A stretch of DNA of 5,343 nt from Acidimicrobiia bacterium (GTDB lineage: Bacteria; Actinomycetota; Acidimicrobiia; Acidimicrobiales; SZUA-35), in contig JAOUGG010000254.1 of assembly GCA_029857855.1 (NCBI GenBank), forward strand, positions 1-5,343, given 5' to 3'. Positions 1-5,343 of this stretch are shown here, in pieces. The stretch's first letter is position 1; every line of letters begins with the position of its first letter. Under the pieces are notes generated by a model that did not search any database, was not told the DNA's origin, and was given only the letters and a program-made list of their open reading frames with translations. A program made the position numbers and the translations under genes.

Positions 1-1282
1 CCGAGAGCTGCATTCCCACGGAGAAGAAGCCGAGCGATGTGACGACCGATGAACCGAGCGCCTCGAGCACGCGGTAGTCGCCGTCGAGGGCGTCGACCGT
101 CATCTGGGGGAGTAGCGAGAAGGCCGACGGGCTGTAGAGGGCCTGAAACGCGAAGGCGAGGACGTCGTCGCCCGTCAGCCGCGACGGCGTCGTCACCCCT
201 GTCCGAAGGTTGGTGAACGTGACCGGTGCCGGATTGGCGTCGAGTTCGTCGAGCAGGCGGAAGAAGTCGTCCTCGAAGGTCGGGTAGACGGTCGAGCACT
301 CCGGTGACTCGGCGCATCCGTCGAAGAGCTGTCGAAACGATCGTTCCGTGCTCCGGTCGAAGTCCGACCAGAGATCGGCGGCGGTGGGGAACACCGAATC
401 CAGTGTCAAGGAACGAACCGAATCCGGGTACATGCGGAGGTAGGTCTGCCCGAGGCGGGTCCCGTAGGAGATGCCGATCGGATTCAACTGCTCGTAGCCC
501 AGCGCGATCCGAAGGGCTTCCAGATCGTTGGCGCTGGCTATGCTGTTGTAGGCCGACAGATCGATGCCCTGGCCCTGGAGGCGGGATGCGCAGGCCTCCT
601 GGGCCTCCAAGGTGGCGTCGAGAACCCCGTCGGAGGCGATGGCCCCCATCATGTCGGCGAGGCTGGTCTCGGTCAGTTCGGGGCAGCCGAGCTGCGGGTC
701 GGAGGTGCCGACACCACGCTGATCGTAGACGATGAAATCGCGGTCGCCGGCGAGCGGCTCGATCAGGCTGCCGTAGCTGAATGCCAGGTTGTCGAGCGTG
801 TGTCCTCCGGGCCCGCCGTCGAGGTAGACGATTGCGTCACGATGGCTTCCGCTGCCGGCGAACACGGCGACCTGGAGAGTGACCGTGCGTCCGGAGCCGG
901 GATCGTTCCACGACTCCGGGACGACCACCTCATGACAAAGCGGTTGGACTGGGAGCGGGATGAGTTCGTCGAATCGACAATCGGTCGGCCCGCCATCGAC
1001 GAGTGACTCGATGTCGTCGATGGCTCCGACCGATGCCAGGGTCGCCGGCGGAGGTTCGTCGATCATTGCCGGTGTCAGGTACTCGGACACGATCTGGATC
1101 GAGGGACGCGCCTGCGAATCGTTGCGACCGAAGGCCTTCGAATCGACGGTGCCGCCAAAGGGGTCACCGAGGCCGCACGCGGCGAGCACGATCCCGGCCA
1201 GCAGGATCGACATCACGGCGAGGGGGCGTTGGCGGCGTCGGGGGCGGAGGGTGGACCTCGGCTGTCCCGCCTCGGAGTCCAT
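1..1282 (-). CDS. Secreted lipoprotein alpha/beta hydrolase, TAP-like (S33) peptidase family, C-terminus cut by window edge
   Basis: This reading frame is open from an ATG at 1282 to the left edge (427 residues visible), so the C-terminal part is missing. It starts with an arginine-rich n-region (residues 11-19), a hydrophobic segment (about 21-35) and a lipobox LAAC with Cys36, so export and lipid anchoring outside the membrane are expected. The alpha/beta hydrolase signs follow: YLDGGPGG (153-160, oxyanion-hole loop like the HGGPG of proline iminopeptidases), YDQRGVGTSDP (186-196), and the nucleophile elbow GISYG with Ser272. The region after residue 300 would be the lid. The catalytic Asp and His, expected further on, lie outside the window. 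Known relatives are secreted Streptomyces and mycobacterial tripeptidyl-aminopeptidase-like enzymes; the actual substrate (peptide or ester) cannot be told. The start is chosen because it keeps the basic n-region; Met24 is an alternative but would remove it. No good Shine-Dalgarno precedes the ATG. It lies 56 bases after the sugar transferase on the same strand. Confidence 0.9.
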   Translation of the reverse strand, partial: MDSEAGQPRSTLRPRRRQRPLAVMSILLAGIVLAACGLGDPFGGTVDSKAFGRNDSQARPSIQIVSEYLTPAMIDEPPPATLASVGAIDDIESLVDGGPTDCRFDELIPLPVQPLCHEVVVPESWNDPGSGRTVTLQVAVFAGSGSHRDAIVYLDGGPGGHTLDNLAFSYGSLIEPLAGDRDFIVYDQRGVGTSDPQLGCPELTETSLADMMGAIASDGVLDATLEAQEACASRLQGQGIDLSAYNSIASANDLEALRIALGYEQLNPIGISYGTRLGQTYLRMYPDSVRSLTLDSVFPTAADLWSDFDRSTERSFRQLFDGCAESPECSTVYPTFEDDFFRLLDELDANPAPVTFTNLRTGVTTPSRLTGDDVLAFAFQALYSPSAFSLLPQMTVDALDGDYRVLEALGSSVVTSLGFFSVGMQLS

Positions 1283-1294
1283 GCATCGACTCTA
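1283..1294 (-). promoter_or_regulatory. Candidate -10 element for a leaderless hydrolase transcript
   Basis: Read on the minus strand, TAGAGT (1294 down to 1289) fits the TANNNT form of actinobacterial -10 elements. Six bases separate it from the ATG at 1282, so transcription would begin at or next to the A of the start codon. The lack of a Shine-Dalgarno in front of this gene agrees with a leaderless message. No convincing -35 box is seen at the usual distance, and a six-base match of this kind is easily met by chance. Confidence 0.3.
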
Positions 1295-1338
1295 CGAGGC
1301 TCGGCGACGAATCGCGGCGGGATGATCCACCCGGTTTC

Positions 1339-3051
1339 TCAGCGGGGTGCGCCCTGCTGGTGACCGTTGGTTTCGTCGGGGGCACCGGCAGCCACATCGA
1401 CCAGTGATGCAGTTGACCGTTCGATGTCGTCGGCGGCGCTGGCGGCGGCCACGAGCCGGGCCCGATTCCGGGCCCGGAGATCGATCACCACGTCGTCAGG
1501 GCTGATCGTCGGCTGCGGACCGGCGAGCTGATTGCCGTCGCACTCGGCGCCAACGATTCCGTCGACCCGGTTCGACGACCGGCGGCGGAGCAACCGCAAC
1601 GGCAGCAGGGCGATGGTGACCACCACCTGCTCCGCGGTGGCGAGCAGAATCCGCAGGTCGAGACCGAGGTTCCAGTTCTCCACGTAATGCAGGTCGAGCC
1701 TGCGGTAGGCGTTGAAGGCCGCATTCGATCGGGCTTCGACCTGCCACAAGCCGGTGATACCCGGCCGAACCTTGAACCGCTCGCGAAGCTCCTCGTCGAA
1801 CGCCGCCTCCTCCTCGGGAAGGGCGGGACGGGGGCCGACCAGGCTCATGTCGCCCCAAAGAACGTTGAACAGCTGGGGCAACTCGTCGATCGACGTTTCG
1901 CGGATGAACTTGCCGACCCTGGTGATGCGGGGGTCGTCGGAGATCTTGAACAGTGGGCCGGAGCGCTCGTTCTGCTCGGCCATCTCCTCCTTCAGCTCAT
2001 CAGCGTTGGTCACCATCGAGCGAAACTTGTACATGTTGAAGAAGGTGCCCTTGTGGCCCGCTCGACGGGCCGTGTAGGTGACCGGACCACGATCCTCGAA
2101 CCAGATACATGCGGCGGCGAGCAGCATGATCGGCGAGGCGACGATCAGCGCCGCGGCCGAGCCGACGATGTCGACGGCTCGCTTACCCGCCCGCTGCCAG
2201 TGGGGCGGGTTGTTTCGACCCATGACGATGAGCGGTTCGTGGGAGAGCGAGCGGACGTCGAAGCGACCCTCCCACATTCGGCTCACGCCGGTGGTCAGGT
2301 GGACGTCGTACCCGGATCCGAAGAGCTCCCGGGTGATGTTGCGGAACTGTTCGCCACGGAATCCGGTGGCGGTGACGATCGCCGCGCTCACCTCGTGTTG
2401 ATGCATCAGCTCGATCAGCCGCCCGGTGGGCCCGATCCAGTGGTCGGCCAGACCGCTGCGCTCGGCCACACCAAGATTCCCGACAACCCCGGCCAGTTCG
2501 AACCGGGCCTCCGGATGATCGGTCACGAGTTCGGCCAGCTCCTTGGCCTCGTGCCCGGTACCGACGATGACGACCCTGGTCGGCGCGGCCGTGCCCGGCA
2601 GTTCGGTGACCAGCGAGCGGACGACACCTCGTGACAGGGTCCGGATGGCGAATGCCAGGGTTCCGCCGACCACGATCTCCCAGGCGCCGATGTGCCAGTC
2701 GAGGAAGGCTCCGGCGACGGCAACGCTGGCGGAGCCGCCGAGTACGGCAACGAAGAGGCGGGAGATCTCGTCGGTTCGCGGTAGTGACGGCCGACCGGCG
2801 TAGAGGCCGCGGCGCTCCATGATGGTCATCGTGACGACCGTGGCGGCGACGGCCAGGACGAACGAGCGGGCGTCGGAGCGTACCTCGGTGATGGTGATGT
2901 TGGACAGCACGAGCGCGGTGATCCAGATCGCTCCGAACACGATGACATCGGCGACGAACTGAATGACGGAGGGGGGTGGAACCCGCCTCGATTTCGTAGT
3001 TATCGCCACCATGGCCGGCCTGCCATCTCCCTGTGAAACCGTAGTTTCCAC
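1339..3051 (-). CDS. Polyprenyl-phosphate sugar-1-phosphate transferase (initiating transferase of exopolysaccharide synthesis)
   Basis: Complete, 570 residues. It would transfer a sugar-1-phosphate from a UDP-sugar to undecaprenyl phosphate on the cytoplasmic face of the membrane, the first committed step of polysaccharide repeat-unit assembly. Order of parts: about four hydrophobic membrane segments (near 31-51, 64-78, 99-117, 123-138), a Rossmann-like CoA_binding_3-type domain (about 158-250, with VIVGTGHEA at 161-169), a hydrophobic re-entrant helix (about 294-317), then the bacterial sugar transferase domain. That domain shows KRAVDIVGS (290-298), YKFRSM (341-346), SIDELPQLFNVLWGDMSLVGPRP (begins at 387) and RPGITGLWQV (429-438). 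Asp389-Glu390 match the catalytic Asp-Glu pair known from PglC. This is the large WbaP/CpsE-like architecture. Residues about 487-570 form an unusual hydrophilic Ala/Arg/Asp-rich tail. The GTG at 3051 is the first possible start, because an in-frame TGA lies just upstream; Met14 is an alternative. The sugar (Glc, Gal or other) cannot be assigned. It is transcribed away from the dehydrogenase. Confidence 0.96.
   Translation of the reverse strand: METTVSQGDGRPAMVAITTKSRRVPPPSVIQFVADVIVFGAIWITALVLSNITITEVRSDARSFVLAVAATVVTMTIMERRGLYAGRPSLPRTDEISRLFVAVLGGSASVAVAGAFLDWHIGAWEIVVGGTLAFAIRTLSRGVVRSLVTELPGTAAPTRVVIVGTGHEAKELAELVTDHPEARFELAGVVGNLGVAERSGLADHWIGPTGRLIELMHQHEVSAAIVTATGFRGEQFRNITRELFGSGYDVHLTTGVSRMWEGRFDVRSLSHEPLIVMGRNNPPHWQRAGKRAVDIVGSAAALIVASPIMLLAAACIWFEDRGPVTYTARRAGHKGTFFNMYKFRSMVTNADELKEEMAEQNERSGPLFKISDDPRITRVGKFIRETSIDELPQLFNVLWGDMSLVGPRPALPEEEAAFDEELRERFKVRPGITGLWQVEARSNAAFNAYRRLDLHYVENWNLGLDLRILLATAEQVVVTIALLPLRLLRRRSSNRVDGIVGAECDGNQLAGPQPTISPDDVVIDLRARNRARLVAAASAADDIERSTASLVDVAAGAPDETNGHQQGAPR
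1456..1477 (-). repeat. Perfect 9-bp all-GC inverted repeat inside the sugar transferase coding region
   Basis: Arms 1456-1464 (CCGGGCCCG) and 1469-1477 (CGGGCCCGG) are exact reverse complements with a 4-base loop, so a very stable mRNA hairpin is possible. On the coding strand it encodes Arg-Ala-Arg-Asn-Arg-Ala-Arg (residues 526-532) in the tail of the enzyme, using the same CGG and GCC codons in both halves. No T-run follows on either strand, so it is not a standard intrinsic terminator. Confidence 0.7.
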
Positions 3052-3052
3052 A
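3032..3052 (-). promoter_or_regulatory. Inverted repeat spanning the GTG start codon of the sugar transferase
   Basis: GAAAC (3035-3039) and GTTTC (3044-3048) form a perfect 5-bp stem around a 4-base centre. After a single bulged base at 3049, three more pairs (3032-3034 with 3050-3052) extend it. The GTG start (3051-3049) lies within the outer stem. It could be an operator or an mRNA hairpin that limits initiation. The stem is short and AT-containing, so chance is possible. Confidence 0.4.
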
Positions 3053-3056
3053 CCAA

Positions 3057-3062
3057 CTTCTC
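3057..3062 (-). promoter_or_regulatory. Probable ribosome binding site of the sugar transferase
   Basis: On the minus strand, GAGAAG (3062 down to 3057) lies 5 bases before the GTG at 3051. It is a moderate Shine-Dalgarno match, but well placed, and it favours the GTG over the ATG at codon 14. Just upstream, TAGAAA (3069 down to 3064) resembles a -10 element, but it would leave an extremely short leader and has no matching -35 box. Confidence 0.45.
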
Positions 3063-3148
3063 ATTTCTAGCAGGCAATCGGCGGCTAACCGTGTCAGTCC
3101 GTGGCATCTTGGGCGGATCTGCTTACGCGATTCCTGCCCCGTTGTTGA

Positions 3149-3177
3149 TCGACCGGTGGGGGAATGCTCGATAGCCT
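3149..3177 (+). promoter_or_regulatory. Candidate promoter for the dehydrogenase-flippase operon
   Basis: TCGACC (3149-3154) matches four of six bases of the -35 consensus TTGACA, and TAGCCT (3172-3177) has the TANNNT form of a -10 element. The spacer is 17 bases. A start near 3184 would give a leader of about 115 bases that contains the repeat cluster. The match is weak and sigma-factor preferences of this organism are unknown. Confidence 0.25.
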
Positions 3178-3219
3178 GCAGATACGGCGGTCCACCCGCG
3201 TCGGGAACACGCACCGGCC

Positions 3220-3271
3220 GGAACGACGGTTCGGAACGGCGGTTTCCGCCACGGAACGGCGGTTTCGCCAC
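3220..3271 (+). repeat. Short direct-repeat cluster with hairpin potential upstream of the dehydrogenase
   Basis: Two adjacent units, 3233-3252 (GGAACGGCGGTTTCCGCCAC) and 3253-3271 (the same with one C missing), stand in tandem. A truncated unit with one mismatch, GGAACGACGGTTC, precedes them at 3220-3232. The core ACGGCGGT also occurs at 3184-3191. Each unit is self-complementary: GAAC/GTTC in the first, GGCGG/CCGCC in the second, GGCG/CGCC in the third. The cluster ends 29 bases before the dehydrogenase ATG. It may be a set of operator sites or leader-RNA hairpins. Confidence 0.7.
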
Positions 3272-3288
3272 GACGATGTCGAGGATCT

Positions 3289-3294
3289 GGAGGA
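3289..3294 (+). promoter_or_regulatory. Strong ribosome binding site of the dehydrogenase
   Basis: GGAGGA lies 6 bases before the ATG at 3301. This near-perfect Shine-Dalgarno fixes the start and shows that the glycine-rich 14-residue N-terminal extension is probably translated. Confidence 0.8.
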
Positions 3295-3300
3295 CCGGCG

Positions 3301-4635
3301 ATGCGAAGAGCGAGAAGCGAGGGCCAGGGCGGCGGTGGGCGTAAGCTCGTCGTCATCGGCCAAGGCTATGTCGGCCTTCCGGTGGCGATGCGGGCGGTCG
3401 AGGCCGGCTTCGACGTCGTCGGCTTCGATCTCGACAAGGACAAGATCTCCGGGCTGGTGGCCGGTCGTTCCCATATCGAGGATGTCGGCGACGCCGAGAT
3501 CGAGCTGGCACTGGCCTCGGGGCGGTACCGACCCTCCGAGAGCCCGCAGGACCTGGAGGACTTCCACGTGGCGGTCATCTCGGTCCCCACGCCGTTGCGC
3601 GACGGGGTGCCCGACATCTCTCACGTCGAATCCGCGGCCCAGCTTCTCGGCGCCTGCGTGACCGCCGGCTGCCTGGTGGTGCTCGAGTCGACCACCTACC
3701 CGGGTACCACCGACGAAGTCGTGTGCCCGCTTCTCGAGAGCGGATCAGGCCTGCGGGCGGGATCGGACTTTCTCGTCGGCTATTCACCCGAACGGATCGA
3801 CCCCGGCAACACGGTTTGGGGATTTCGTGAAACGCCGAAGGTCGTGGCGGGCATCGACCCTGCGTCGCTGCGGGCTGTGAGCGAGTTCTACGCCCAACTC
3901 GTCGACACCGTGGTCGAGGTCTCGGGGACCCGGGAGGCGGAGCTGACGAAGCTCCTCGAAAACACCTTCCGCCACGTCAACATCGCACTCGTCAACGAGA
4001 TGGCGATCCACGCCCGAGCGCTCGACATCGACATCTGGGAGGTGATCGCCGCCGCCTCGACCAAGCCCTTCGGTTTCATGCCGTTTCATCCCGGGCCCGG
4101 AGTGGGCGGACACTGCTTGCCCGTCGACCCTTCCTTCCTCTCCTGGCGGTTCGAGCGTCGGCTTGGCGCCGTGTCCCGCTTCATCAAGATCGCGGACGAC
4201 GTGAACAACAACATGCCGAGCTACGTGGCCCGCCGCATCCAGGGGGGCCTGAACAAGCGATGCAAGGCCGTGAACGGCTCGGTCGTCCTGGTTCTCGGGG
4301 TGGCCTACAAGCGCAACAGCAGCGACGCCAGGGAAACCCCCGCCACGCCGCTTGTCCTCGAATTGCTTCGGCTGGGTGCCGACGTCAGGGTCCACGACCC
4401 CCACGTGACCGATTTCGAGTTCGCCGACCAGGTGACGGTGGTTGAGGAGCTGACCGCCGACGTTGTGGCCGCTGCCGACGCGGTGGTGCTCGTCACCGAT
4501 CACGACTGCTTCGACTACGATCTCATCGCCGCCAGCGCCGAGTACCTGTTCGACACTCGAAACCGGTTCGGTTCCATGTCGGCGGCCGAACGTTCGAGTC
4601 CGGCGATCGCTGCGGACAAGCTGGAGATTCTTTGA
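3301..4635 (+). CDS. Nucleotide-sugar dehydrogenase, UDP-N-acetylhexosamine 6-dehydrogenase type (WbpA/WecC-like)
   Basis: Complete, 444 residues, usual for the family. It would oxidise C6 of a UDP-hexose or UDP-N-acetylhexosamine to the uronic acid with two NAD+ in the cytoplasm, supplying a charged sugar for the polysaccharide. Visible parts: N-terminal Rossmann motif VVIGQGYVGLPVA (17-29), SVPTP (94-98), ESTTYPGTT (129-137), YSPERIDPGN (161-170), KLLENTFRHVNIALVNE (217-233), the active-site loop PGPGVGGHCLPVDP (264-277) with catalytic Cys272, and the C-terminal UDP-binding domain with GVAYKRNSSDARETP (333-347). The YSPER-DPGN motif and the FGFMPFHPGPG stretch separate it from UDP-glucose dehydrogenases, which typically have PEFLREG, and favour a UDP-GlcNAc- or UDP-ManNAc-type substrate; the exact sugar is inference. 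A short Gly-rich extension (residues 7-13) precedes the Rossmann strand. The stop overlaps the start of the flippase gene, so the two form an operon. Confidence 0.96.
   Translation: MRRARSEGQGGGGRKLVVIGQGYVGLPVAMRAVEAGFDVVGFDLDKDKISGLVAGRSHIEDVGDAEIELALASGRYRPSESPQDLEDFHVAVISVPTPLRDGVPDISHVESAAQLLGACVTAGCLVVLESTTYPGTTDEVVCPLLESGSGLRAGSDFLVGYSPERIDPGNTVWGFRETPKVVAGIDPASLRAVSEFYAQLVDTVVEVSGTREAELTKLLENTFRHVNIALVNEMAIHARALDIDIWEVIAAASTKPFGFMPFHPGPGVGGHCLPVDPSFLSWRFERRLGAVSRFIKIADDVNNNMPSYVARRIQGGLNKRCKAVNGSVVLVLGVAYKRNSSDARETPATPLVLELLRLGADVRVHDPHVTDFEFADQVTVVEELTADVVAAADAVVLVTDHDCFDYDLIAASAEYLFDTRNRFGSMSAAERSSPAIAADKLEIL
4623..4635 (+). promoter_or_regulatory. Shine-Dalgarno and overlapping TTG start / TGA stop (translational coupling)
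   Basis: GGAG (4623-4626) lies 5 bases before TTG (4632-4634), which overlaps the dehydrogenase stop TGA (4633-4635) in the tetranucleotide TTGA. The TTG is in frame with the flippase. This arrangement suggests coupled translation and favours TTG over the internal ATG at 4701. Confidence 0.65.
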
Positions 4636-5343
4636 TCGAGTCGGACCAGTCCAACGAAACGAGCGACGAATTCGAGCCTGCCCCTGGACGGGTTCGCACC
4701 ATGACCCGTGACCTGCTGGGCAACAACACCCGGTGGGCCGCCGCCTCCGAGGTCCTGCAGCTCATCAGCTCGACGCTGGTTGTGCTCATGGTCGCCCGGC
4801 TGCTCGACGAGACGTCCTACGGCGTGCTCGGCGGTGTGGCCGCACTGGCCGCCATCGCCCTGAACCTGTCGAACCTGGGATCACACATACTCCTGTTGCG
4901 GCGGGGCGCTCAGGGGGAGGATCTCGGCGAGGCGTGGAGCCGGGCGATCACAGTGGGCGTCGGGCTGCCCGGACTCCTGGCCGTGTTGCTGCTGGTCTCG
5001 AAGCCGTTCTTCCAGCCTGCCGTCGATTTCGAGGTCTACGCCCTCTTCATCGTCGCCGGCATGCCCCTGTTCTGGCTGTCGGAGCTGGCGGTCTACCTGC
5101 CCGTCGGCCTCGGCGACATGAAGCGGGCCACCGTTGGGCGGCTCATCGTCACGGTGTGCCGTCTCGGAGCCATCGGCTGGTTCGCCATGGCCGGCACACA
5201 GAATCTGACCACCTGGGCCTGGGCCAACATGGTGAGCTTCGCTCTCAGCGCTGTGCTCGGGATCGGCTACATCTGGTTCACCTATGGCGTCAAGCCCCGG
5301 TTCAGCCGCCGGGCGCACGAGGATCTCGGCCCGGGGCTGCCGT
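4632..5343 (+). CDS. Wzx-like polysaccharide flippase (MATE/MVF superfamily type), C-terminus cut by window edge
   Basis: The frame is open from the TTG at 4632 to the right edge: 237 residues, about half of a usual flippase of roughly 450-500. It would move the undecaprenyl-linked repeat unit from the inner to the outer face of the cytoplasmic membrane. A hydrophilic acidic N-terminus (2-23) precedes about six membrane segments (near 36-56, 63-81, 104-122, 136-158, 166-186, 194-217). The family pattern is visible in NNTRWAAASEVLQLISS (31-47), in ARLLDETSYGVLG (55-67), which corresponds to the 'aR.Lg...yG..g' loop of polysaccharide transporters, and in the basic loop GDMKRATVGRL (161-171). 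The ATG at 4701 (residue 24) is an alternative start, but has a poorer Shine-Dalgarno. The gene overlaps the dehydrogenase stop. The assignment to lipid-linked oligosaccharide transport rests on the hydropathy pattern and the neighbours; the substrate is unknown. Confidence 0.85.
   Translation, partial: MIESDQSNETSDEFEPAPGRVRTMTRDLLGNNTRWAAASEVLQLISSTLVVLMVARLLDETSYGVLGGVAALAAIALNLSNLGSHILLLRRGAQGEDLGEAWSRAITVGVGLPGLLAVLLLVSKPFFQPAVDFEVYALFIVAGMPLFWLSELAVYLPVGLGDMKRATVGRLIVTVCRLGAIGWFAMAGTQNLTTWAWANMVSFALSAVLGIGYIWFTYGVKPRFSRRAHEDLGPGLP

Larger units (their letters stand above)
3052..3300. promoter_or_regulatory. Divergent intergenic region between sugar transferase and dehydrogenase
   Basis: This 249-base gap separates two genes transcribed away from each other, so promoters for both directions must lie here or within the gene ends. 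It contains a weak candidate plus-strand promoter (3149-3177), a cluster of short repeats (3220-3271) and a strong Shine-Dalgarno (3289-3294). No convincing small gene is seen in it. The only open frames that cross it belong to GC-rich shadows of the flanking genes. Confidence 0.6.

Noticed and set aside
226..735. Plus-strand open frame opposite the lipoprotein hydrolase
   Set aside because: The product is extremely Arg/Pro/Ser-rich and the opposite strand carries the DGGPGG, DQRG and GISYG motifs in one continuous frame.
1456..1477. The GC hairpin as an intrinsic terminator
   Set aside because: No T-run follows on either strand, and it lies inside the coding sequence more than 100 bases before the stop codon.
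1687..2634. Long plus-strand open frame (315 codons) opposite the sugar transferase
   Set aside because: It is antisense to a gene with clear conserved motifs, its product is low-complexity with no recognisable domain, and long antisense frames are common in GC-rich DNA.
2183..3271. Minus-strand open frame (362 codons) overlapping the sugar transferase in another frame
   Set aside because: The product is Arg/His-rich with no domain, typical of a shifted frame of a GC-rich gene; the overlapping frame carries the family motifs.
3220..3271. The tandem repeats as a CRISPR array
   Set aside because: The units are 13-20 bases, directly adjacent and without spacers, and no cas genes are present.
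3784..4503. Minus-strand open frame (239 codons) opposite the dehydrogenase
   Set aside because: It is the complement of the catalytic part of the dehydrogenase; its His/Asp/Val-rich composition mirrors the sense codons and shows no family features.
3301..4635. Assignment of the dehydrogenase as UDP-glucose 6-dehydrogenase
   Set aside because: The PEFLREG-type motif of that group is absent; YSPERIDPGN and the FGFMPFHPGPG active-site context fit the UDP-N-acetylhexosamine group better, though substrate is not proven.
4881..5318. Minus-strand open frame (145 codons) opposite the flippase
   Set aside because: It shows an Asp/Glu/His/Pro-rich composition expected from the complement of membrane-protein codons; the plus strand has a continuous frame with membrane segments.

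Overview
The window is a GC-rich stretch (GC-ending codons, GTG and TTG starts, a candidate leaderless gene) that suggests a high-GC actinobacterium; an environmental lineage such as Acidimicrobiia would fit, but that placement is inference. It holds four protein genes. The two outer ones are cut by the window edges, and no RNA genes, insertion sequences or CRISPR arrays are seen.

Layout: positions 1-1282 (minus strand) carry the N-terminal 427 residues of a secreted lipoprotein alpha/beta hydrolase of the tripeptidyl-aminopeptidase-like (S33) type. Positions 1339-3051 (minus) encode a complete 570-residue polyprenyl-phosphate sugar-1-phosphate transferase, the initiating enzyme of a surface-polysaccharide pathway. 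Positions 3052-3300 are a divergent intergenic region with short GC-rich repeats. Positions 3301-4635 (plus) encode a complete 444-residue nucleotide-sugar dehydrogenase of the UDP-N-acetylhexosamine (WbpA/WecC) type. From 4632 to the right edge (plus) runs the N-terminal half of a Wzx-like polysaccharide flippase, whose TTG start overlaps the dehydrogenase stop codon.

How they fit together: the dehydrogenase would supply a UDP-hexosaminuronic (or other uronic) acid, the sugar transferase would load the first sugar phosphate onto undecaprenyl phosphate at the inner face of the membrane, and the flippase would move the finished lipid-linked repeat unit outward. This is the pattern of a Wzx/Wzy-type exopolysaccharide or capsule locus. 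Glycosyltransferases and the polymerase are presumably beyond the right edge. The lipoprotein hydrolase is a neighbour with no evident role in the pathway.

No clearly novel system is visible. The points that deserve a second look are the low-complexity C-terminal tail of the sugar transferase with a perfect 9-bp GC hairpin in its coding sequence, the inverted repeat over its GTG start, the repeat cluster in the divergent intergenic region, and the likely leaderless start of the hydrolase.
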